DNA from: Wenzhouxiangella sp.
GTDB lineage: Bacteria > Pseudomonadota > Gammaproteobacteria > Xanthomonadales > Wenzhouxiangellaceae
Direction of reading: 5' to 3'
NCBI GenBank assembly: GCA_007127425.1
Contig: SKZJ01000311.1
Coordinates: 1 to 12,106, forward strand
Length of the DNA: 12,106 bases
Positions 6,560 to 12,106 of the stretch are shown one piece after another. Under the pieces are notes generated by a model that was given only the letters and a program-made list of their open reading frames with translations, did no database searches and had not been told where the DNA came from. Position numbers and translations under genes: made by a program. Every line of letters begins with the position of its first letter. Position 1 is the stretch's first letter.

Positions 6560-7021
6560 ATGGGAAGACGAGCCGAAGCGCCCGACCCAACGCCCGATAG
6601 CGCCCAGGCCGTGTACGACGACCAGTTTGCCAAGACGATTGCCTGGCTGTTTCGCGTTCAGGCTCTACTGACCGCGCTGGCCGGGCTGGCTTTTGCCATG
6701 ATCGGCGGACTGGCCTGGTCCATGGCGGCCCTGGTTGGCGGCGCGATCGGTGTGTTTCTGACCGGGGTCACGGCGCTTCGAATCGGCCTGGCGCTGGGCG
6801 GAGAGCCGAAACAGATGGTGCGGGCGTTCTACCGGGCCATGGCGCTGAAATTCGTGCTGGCGGTGATTCTGTTTGTCATCGTCGCCTACTGGTTCGCCGG
6901 GTATTTCATTCCGGTGGTATCGGGATACGCGGCCACGGCGGTGGCCTACTGGCTGGCGATGCAGAAAATGACGCATCTGCCGGATTCGACTACAGGAAAG
7001 GAAAAGCGGGACTCCGTCTAA
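6560..7021 (+). CDS. atpI: ATP synthase assembly protein AtpI
   Basis: Small membrane protein encoded first in many atp operons; in studied bacteria it assists c-ring assembly or ion supply but is often dispensable. From the ATG at 6560 it has 153 residues: a polar N-terminus, then four hydrophobic segments around 34-50, 55-79, 96-117 and 118-135, the arrangement expected of AtpI. It is placed directly before atpB. AtpI is poorly conserved, so the call rests on topology and position. The start is uncertain: no good Shine-Dalgarno precedes 6560, and a GTG at 6611 (VYDDQFAKTIAW) is also possible. An in-frame ATG at 6386 is excluded because it lies upstream of the promoter and reads through the heptamer array. 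Confidence 0.82.
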   Translation: MGRRAEAPDPTPDSAQAVYDDQFAKTIAWLFRVQALLTALAGLAFAMIGGLAWSMAALVGGAIGVFLTGVTALRIGLALGGEPKQMVRAFYRAMALKFVLAVILFVIVAYWFAGYFIPVVSGYAATAVAYWLAMQKMTHLPDSTTGKEKRDSV

Positions 7022-7861
<840 letters not shown>

Positions 7862-7916
7862 ACAGGTTTCCTGATACTGAAACTTCGCTTTTCGCTCTAC
7901 ATATAAGACATTACTT

Positions 7917-8221
<305 letters not shown>

Positions 8222-8267
8222 GACATCAGCGCGATTCAACTGACTTAAACAGAAGCAAGGCTCCACT

Positions 8268-8741
8268 ATGCTACCGAGTATCTGGACACTAATCGGTCAG
8301 GCCGGCACATTTCTGGTCTTCATTTTCGCGGTCATGAAGTTTGTCTGGCCGCCGTTGACGCAGGCCATGGAAGAGCGGCGACAGAAGATTGCCGAGGGTC
8401 TGGCTCATTCGGAAGAGGCAGAGCATGCGCTTGAGCGTGCCAACGCCGAAGCCGAAGAGCTGATTCGTGACGCCCGCCGCAAGGCCGGTGAAATCATCGA
8501 GCAAGCCAGCCAGCGCGGCAATCAGCTCGTGGAGCAGGCCAAGGAAGATGCAATGGGCGAGCGTGACCGCCAGGTTGCCGCTGCCGAAGCCGAAATCCGA
8601 CAGGCGACCAACCAGGCCCGCGAGGCGCTGCGCGAGCGACTTGCCGAGCTGGCCGTGGCCGGCGCCAATCGTGTGATCGAAAAGGAAATCGATCCGCAGA
8701 CCCACCGCGCGATGCTCGACAAACTGGCGGCGGAGCTGTAG
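8268..8741 (+). CDS. atpF: F1Fo ATP synthase subunit b
   Basis: Peripheral-stalk subunit linking the membrane part to F1 as a dimer. 157 residues (E. coli 156). One N-terminal membrane helix (about 6-28, with [18 protein letters not shown]), then a long charged heptad-like helix rich in Glu, Ala, Arg and Gln from about 32 to 130. It ends with [20 protein letters not shown] near 128-147, the segment that contacts subunit delta. A moderate ribosome-binding site (AAGG at 8257-8260, 7 nt upstream) supports the start. A 46-nt spacer separates it from atpE. Confidence 0.96.
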   Translation: MLPSIWTLIGQAGTFLVFIFAVMKFVWPPLTQAMEERRQKIAEGLAHSEEAEHALERANAEAEELIRDARRKAGEIIEQASQRGNQLVEQAKEDAMGERDRQVAAAEAEIRQATNQAREALRERLAELAVAGANRVIEKEIDPQTHRAMLDKLAAEL

Positions 8742-8745
8742 GGCC

Positions 8746-9282
8746 ATGATCAGTCGAATCACGCTTGCCCGACCGTATGCCCGTGCCGCCTTCCAGGCGG
8801 CCCGCGACACCGACAGCCTGGGTGAATGGAGCCAGCACCTGATGCTGGCTTCGCAGGTTGCCGCGGCTCCGGAGATGCGTGAGTTGGTTGACAACCCGCG
8901 CATTGACCGTGACCGGCTGATCGAGGTGTTCCGGGAAATCGGCGGAGACGCTTTCGACGAGCGGTTCGTCAATTTCCTGCGTAGCGTCGGCCAGCACAAG
9001 CGCTTCGAGCTGTTGCCGGAGATTGCGGCACAGTTCGAGTTTCTCCGGCGTGAGGCCCAGCAGCGCATTCACGTGCGGGTGACCTCTGCCTATCCGCTGG
9101 AGTCGGACGAGCAGGAGGCGCTGACCCGTCGACTGAAGTCCCGATTCGGTCGCGAAGTCGATCTGGAAATCGATGTCGATGAGTCGCTGATCGGTGGTGT
9201 CGTGATACGCACCGGTGACGAGGTGATCGACGGCAGTGTCCGTGGTCGCCTGGAACAATTGGGCAAGCAGCTCGCGGTGTAA
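8746..9282 (+). CDS. atpH: F1 ATP synthase subunit delta
   Basis: Joins the b stalk to the top of the alpha3-beta3 head. 178 residues (E. coli 177). The N-terminal domain begins ITLARPYARAAFQAA (5-19), the family signature, and NFLRSVGQHKRFELLPEI (around 83-100) ends it. The C-terminal part has VTSAYPLESDEQEAL and the conserved DESLIGGVVIRTGDEVIDG motif around 145-163, followed by SVRGRLEQLGKQL. It starts 4 nt after the atpF stop. A 67-nt spacer follows before atpA. Confidence 0.96.
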   Translation: MISRITLARPYARAAFQAARDTDSLGEWSQHLMLASQVAAAPEMRELVDNPRIDRDRLIEVFREIGGDAFDERFVNFLRSVGQHKRFELLPEIAAQFEFLRREAQQRIHVRVTSAYPLESDEQEALTRRLKSRFGREVDLEIDVDESLIGGVVIRTGDEVIDGSVRGRLEQLGKQLAV

Positions 9283-9349
9283 TTCGCCGATTTCCAAATG
9301 AAGCGTCGACCCGAGTCGGCACAAGGAACTTAATTCAAGGATTGCGAAA

Positions 9350-10897
9350 ATGCAGCAGACCCTCAACCCTTCTGAAATCTCCGAACTGATCCGCAAGCGG
9401 GTCGAGGAATTCGAGGTTTCCTCGGACGCCCGAACCGAAGGCACCGTGCTCAGCGTCTCGGATGGCATCTGCCGTCTTCACGGTCTGGCCGACGTGATGC
9501 AGGGCGAGATGATCGAATTCCCCAACGACACCTACGGCCTGGCGCTCAACCTTGAGCGTGATTCCGTCGGTGCCGTGGTCATGGGCGACTACAAGCACAT
9601 CAGGGAAGGCGATACCGTGCGCTGCACGGGCCGCATCCTGGAGGTGCCGGTCGGCGAGGGCCTGCTCGGACGCGTGGTCGATGCGCTGGGTAGCCCCATC
9701 GACGGTGCCGGACCGATCGATGCGGCCGGCTCCGAGCCGATCGAGAAGATCGCCCCGGGTGTCATCACCCGCAAGAGCGTGGACCAGCCGGTGCAGACCG
9801 GTCTGAAGTCCATCGACGCCATGGTGCCCATCGGCCGCGGCCAGCGTGAGCTGATCATCGGTGACCGCCAGACCGGCAAGACCGCGGTCGCGATCGACGC
9901 GATCATCAATCAGAAGGGCAGCGGCATCAAGTGCATCTACGTCGCCGTCGGCCAGAAGTCGTCGTCGGTGGCCAGCGTGGTGCGCAAGCTCGAAGAGCAC
10001 GGCGCCATGGAACACACCATCGTGGTTGCCGCCAGTGCTTCCGAATCGGCTGCGATGCAGTACATTGCCCCGTACGCCGGTTGCGCCATGGGCGAGTACT
10101 TCCGCGATCGCGGTGAAGATGCGCTGATCATCTACGACGATCTGACCAAGCAGGCCTGGGCCTACCGTCAGGTGTCGTTGCTGCTGCGTCGTCCGCCGGG
10201 CCGTGAAGCCTATCCGGGGGACGTGTTCTACCTCCACTCGCGCCTGCTGGAGCGTGCCGCCCGGGTCAACGCCGAATACGTCGAACAAAAGACAAACGGC
10301 AAGGTCAAGGGCAAGACCGGCTCACTGACCGCATTGCCGATCATCGAAACCCAGGCCGGTGACGTTTCCGCGTTCGTTCCGACCAACGTGATCTCGATCA
10401 CCGACGGCCAGATCTTTCTCGAGACCGACCTGTTCAACGCCGGTATCCGGCCAGCCATCAACGCCGGTCTGTCGGTCTCGCGTGTCGGTGGCTCGGCCCA
10501 GACCAAGATCATCAAGAAGCTCGGCGGCGGCGTGCGTCTGGCGCTGGCCCAGTACCGCGAACTGGCTGCCTTCTCGCAGTTTGCTTCCGATCTCGACGAG
10601 ACCACCCGCAAGCAGCTCGAGCGCGGTCAGCGCATTACCGAGCTGATGAAGCAGCCTCAGTATTCGCCGATGTCGGTGGCGGATATGGCGGTCAGCCTGT
10701 TTGCCGGTAGCGAGGGTTATCTCGATGATCTCGAACTCGGCAAGGTTGTCGATTTCGAGCGCGCGCTGGTCGATTACATGCGCAACAGCCACCAGGAGCT
10801 GATGGACAAGATCAACAAGTCCGGCGACTGGAACGACGAGCTGGCCGCCGAGATGAAGAAGGCACTGGACGAGTTCAAGTCCACCGGCAGCTGGTGA
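9350..10897 (+). CDS. atpA: F1 ATP synthase subunit alpha
   Basis: Regulatory nucleotide-binding subunit of the F1 head. 515 residues (E. coli 513). N-terminal delta-binding helix ([17 protein letters not shown]), beta-barrel (~25-95), then the P-loop GDRQTGKT (171-178), the [12 protein letters not shown] segment (200-211), and [20 protein letters not shown] with [20 protein letters not shown] (281-300). The catalytic arginine finger is Arg378 in [11 protein letters not shown], equivalent to E. coli Arg376-region. The C-terminal helical domain is complete. AAGGA at 9337-9341, 8 nt upstream, fixes the start. The next gene is separated by a 91-nt gap with a tandem repeat. Confidence 0.98.
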   Translation: MQQTLNPSEISELIRKRVEEFEVSSDARTEGTVLSVSDGICRLHGLADVMQGEMIEFPNDTYGLALNLERDSVGAVVMGDYKHIREGDTVRCTGRILEVPVGEGLLGRVVDALGSPIDGAGPIDAAGSEPIEKIAPGVITRKSVDQPVQTGLKSIDAMVPIGRGQRELIIGDRQTGKTAVAIDAIINQKGSGIKCIYVAVGQKSSSVASVVRKLEEHGAMEHTIVVAASASESAAMQYIAPYAGCAMGEYFRDRGEDALIIYDDLTKQAWAYRQVSLLLRRPPGREAYPGDVFYLHSRLLERAARVNAEYVEQKTNGKVKGKTGSLTALPIIETQAGDVSAFVPTNVISITDGQIFLETDLFNAGIRPAINAGLSVSRVGGSAQTKIIKKLGGGVRLALAQYRELAAFSQFASDLDETTRKQLERGQRITELMKQPQYSPMSVADMAVSLFAGSEGYLDDLELGKVVDFERALVDYMRNSHQELMDKINKSGDWNDELAAEMKKALDEFKSTGSW

Positions 10898-10923
10898 TGT
10901 GTAACGACTCAATCATAGGATTA

Positions 10924-10948
10924 CCCCTGGTGACGCAAATTCACCGGG
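10924..10948 (+). other. Hairpin in the atpA-atpG gap
   Basis: GGTGA (10929-10933) pairs with TCACC (10941-10945) around the loop CGCAAAT; with one bulged T the stem extends to CCC (10925-10927) with GGG (10946-10948). It lies just before the GAGTCCC array. There is no T-run, so it is more likely an mRNA processing or stability element than a terminator. Confidence 0.45.
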
Positions 10949-10992
10949 TCGAGTCCCGAGTCCCGAGTCCCGAGTCCCGAGAGAGAACATGA
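10930..10992 (+). other. Possible 20-codon leader ORF through the GAGTCCC array
   Basis: A GTG at 10930 opens a frame ([20 protein letters not shown]) whose TGA (10990-10992) overlaps the atpG ATG as ATGA. TAGGA at 10916-10920 lies 9 nt upstream. It encodes the whole heptamer array, which is open in all three frames, so the coupling could be coincidental: any gene starting ATGA creates a stop in this frame. Confidence 0.15.
10951..10978 (+). repeat. Perfect GAGTCCC x4 heptamer array before atpG
   Basis: Four identical contiguous copies of GAGTCCC (10951-10957, 10958-10964, 10965-10971, 10972-10978). GAGAGAAC and the atpG ATG at 10989 follow directly, so the array takes up the usual ribosome-binding region. 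It is the same unit length as the TTTYACC arrays in the window but a different sequence. Perfect identity among units suggests recent expansion or active homogenisation. Confidence 0.95.
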
Positions 10993-11852
10993 GCAGCTCC
11001 AAGGAAATCGTAGGCAAGATCAAGAGCGTCCAGAACACGCGCAAGGTCACCAGCGCGCTGGAAATGGTCTCTGCCAGCAAGATCCGCAAGGCCCAGGACC
11101 TGATGGGGGCTTCCAGGCCCTATGCGCGCATGATGCGCCAGGTGATCGGTCACCTTGCCCATGCCACGTTCGAGGAACCGCACCCGTTTACGACCGAGCG
11201 CGAAGAAGTCAAGCGTGTCGGATTCGTCATCATCGCCACCGACCGGGGGCTGTGCGGCGGGCTGAACACCAACATGTTCCGCAAGCTGCTGGGCGAATTC
11301 CGCGAGTGGCAGGAAAAGGGCGTGGAGATCACCACCGTGGTGATCGGCCGCAAGGCCGCCCAGTTTTTCCGTCGTCTGCAGGTCGATATCTCGGCGGCCA
11401 CCCAGGACCTGGGCGAGCAACCGCGCCTCGAGGACCTGATTGGTACCGTCAAGGTGTGCCTGGACGATTACCGTGAGGGCAGGCTCGATCGTCTGTACCT
11501 GTGCTACAACCATTTCGTCAACACCATGACCCAGCAGGCGACATTCGATCAGTTGCTGCCCCTGCCGGCAACCGACGACAAGCCGATGCTGCAGTACTGG
11601 GACTACATCTACGAGCCCAATCCAACCGAATTGCTCGACGATTTCCTGACCCGCTATATCGAGACCCTGGTTTACCAGGCCTCGCTGGAGAACCTGGCCA
11701 GCGAGCACGCCGCCCGAATGGTGGCGATGAAGAATGCCTCGGACAATGCCAACAACCTGATCGACGATCTCAAGCTGGTCTACAACAAGGCGCGCCAGGC
11801 CGCGATCACGCAGGAAATTTCCGAGATTGTCGGTGGTGCGGCGGCGGTTTGA
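10989..11852 (+). CDS. atpG: F1 ATP synthase subunit gamma
   Basis: Central rotor shaft turning inside the alpha3-beta3 head. 287 residues, exactly the E. coli length. N-terminal helix [19 protein letters not shown] (2-20) followed by [16 protein letters not shown], the conserved DRGLCGGLN strand-turn (85-93), and the C-terminal helix with [20 protein letters not shown] then [18 protein letters not shown]. Both coiled-coil helices are intact. The ATG sits right behind a GAGTCCC tandem array, and only a weak GAGAG purine stretch precedes it, so its translation initiation is unusual for a stoichiometrically required subunit. Confidence 0.97.
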   Translation: MSSSKEIVGKIKSVQNTRKVTSALEMVSASKIRKAQDLMGASRPYARMMRQVIGHLAHATFEEPHPFTTEREEVKRVGFVIIATDRGLCGGLNTNMFRKLLGEFREWQEKGVEITTVVIGRKAAQFFRRLQVDISAATQDLGEQPRLEDLIGTVKVCLDDYREGRLDRLYLCYNHFVNTMTQQATFDQLLPLPATDDKPMLQYWDYIYEPNPTELLDDFLTRYIETLVYQASLENLASEHAARMVAMKNASDNANNLIDDLKLVYNKARQAAITQEISEIVGGAAAV

Positions 11853-11857
11853 TGAAT

Positions 11858-11880
11858 GGTGAAAGGTAAAAGGTAAAAGG
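11858..11880 (+). repeat. GGTRAAA heptamer array after atpG (left arm)
   Basis: GGTGAAA (11858-11864), GGTAAAA (11865-11871), GGTAAAA (11872-11878) and GG, 5 nt after the atpG stop, then degenerate G-rich sequence to about 11896. Same unit and orientation as the array after oppC (1812-1842), also placed 4-5 nt behind the preceding stop codon. Confidence 0.9.
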
Positions 11881-11898
11881 GTAGAGGGTGGGAGATCC

Positions 11899-11928
11899 TT
11901 TCGTCCTTTGACCTTTCCTCCTTTCCAC
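11899..11928 (+). repeat. Degenerate pyrimidine-rich heptamer array (right arm) in the atpG-atpD gap
   Basis: TTTCGTCC, TTTGACC, TTTCCTCC and TTTCCAC at 11899-11928, alternating 8- and 7-nt units. This is a decayed TTTYACC-type array facing the purine-rich array at 11858-11880, so the pair makes an imperfect inverted repeat with a ~20-nt centre. Same left-arm/right-arm order as in the oppC-oppD gap. Confidence 0.7.
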
Positions 11929-11949
11929 TTGATTGAATTTGAAAAACTT

Positions 11950-11977
11950 GGCTTCGGCGCAGTGAATGAGCGAAGCC
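11950..11977 (+). other. Hairpin upstream of atpD
   Basis: GGCTTCG (11950-11956) and CGAAGCC (11971-11977) form a perfect 7-bp stem with a 14-nt loop, 10 nt before the atpD ribosome-binding site. An alternative TTGGC/GCCAA pairing (11948-11952 with 11978-11982) exists. The 8-mer AAAACTTG is repeated directly on both sides (11943-11950 and 11981-11988). Confidence 0.5.
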
Positions 11978-11987
11978 GCCAAAACTT

Positions 11988-11992
11988 GAGGA
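11988..11992 (+). promoter_or_regulatory. Ribosome-binding site of atpD
   Basis: GAGGA, 7 nt before the ATG at 12000, fixes the atpD start. It overlaps the end of the second AAAACTTG repeat by one base. Confidence 0.75.
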
Positions 11993-11999
11993 AGAGCCA

Positions 12000-12106
12000 A
12001 TGAGTTCCGGAAAGATTGTTCAGATTATCGGTGCCGTGGTCGACGTGGAGTTTCCGCGCGATTCAGTGCCCAAGGTGTATGACGCCCTGACCGTCGATGA
12101 CACCGA
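12000..12106 (+). CDS. atpD: F1 ATP synthase subunit beta (3' partial)
   Basis: Catalytic subunit of the F1 head. Only the first 35 codons are in the window. They read [19 protein letters not shown] followed by [16 protein letters not shown], matching the N-terminal beta-barrel of E. coli AtpD ([19 protein letters not shown]) nearly residue for residue. The P-loop and catalytic residues lie beyond the right edge, and atpC is expected after it. A 147-nt gap with inverted heptamer arrays and a hairpin separates it from atpG, which is longer than usual for this junction. Confidence 0.96.
   Translation, partial: MSSGKIVQIIGAVVDVEFPRDSVPKVYDALTVDDT

Noticed and set aside
4632-6560. parS site (consensus like TGTTTCACGTGAAACA)
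   Set aside because: I found no such 16-bp palindrome; the GTTTCACC at 6412 belongs to the heptamer array and has no GTGAAAC partner.
9310-9317. CCCGAGTC before atpA as another GAGTCCC repeat locus
   Set aside because: Only one copy, within a small CGAC-CCGA-GTCG palindrome; expected by chance in GC-rich sequence.
10951-10978. CRISPR array
   Set aside because: Units are 7 nt with no spacers, contiguous and only four; these are simple tandem repeats.
11962-12003. Leader ORF ending on the atpD start (GTG at 11962)
   Set aside because: The stop overlaps the atpD ATG, but there is no Shine-Dalgarno for the GTG, and atpD has its own good site.

Overview
The window is a GC-rich (roughly 60-65% by eye) chromosomal segment from what looks like a gammaproteobacterium. 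The gene order rsmG-parA-parB-atpI-atpB-atpE-atpF-atpH-atpA-atpG-atpD is the classic origin-proximal cluster of that class, and the protein sequences resemble the E. coli and Pseudomonas versions closely. A member of the Chromatiales, Xanthomonadales or Wenzhouxiangellaceae is my guess; that is inference, not something the sequence proves. All genes are on the + strand and nearly every base is coding.

Layout. Positions 1-905 hold the last ~300 residues of OppB, followed by OppC (902-1807). A 179-bp gap (1808-1986) holds two oppositely oriented arrays of a TTTYACC/GGTRAAA heptanucleotide and a possible 45-residue leader ORF. OppD (1987-2967) and OppF (2967-4007) follow. RsmG (4004-4639), ParA (4632-5420) and ParB (5417-6298) are joined to oppF by short ATGA-type overlaps, so oppD to parB is one unbroken chain of overlapping genes. 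The 261-bp gap 6299-6559 holds a 70-nt imperfect palindrome, a smaller inverted repeat, a third heptamer array, a strong extended -10 sigma70-type promoter and a leader hairpin. The F1Fo ATP synthase operon then runs to the right edge: atpI, atpB, atpE, atpF, atpH, atpA, atpG and the first 35 codons of atpD. There is no gene-free stretch longer than 300 bases.

How the genes work together. OppBCDF forms the membrane channel and the two ATPases of an oligopeptide importer; the binding protein OppA is not in view. RsmG methylates 16S rRNA, ParA and ParB segregate the chromosome origin, and the Atp proteins build the proton-driven ATP synthase. The unusual neighbour is opp, which sits where mnmG (gidA) usually precedes rsmG.

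What stands out is in the gaps. Four of the longer intergenic gaps carry short tandem heptamers: TTTYACC in three and GAGTCCC in one. In the oppC-oppD and atpG-atpD gaps the purine-rich array comes first and the pyrimidine-rich array second, so the transcript could fold on itself. Two arrays also lie inside small reading frames whose stop codon overlaps the start of the next gene. A change of one 7-nt unit would break that coupling. I found no CRISPR, tRNA, rRNA, complete insertion sequence or parS site.
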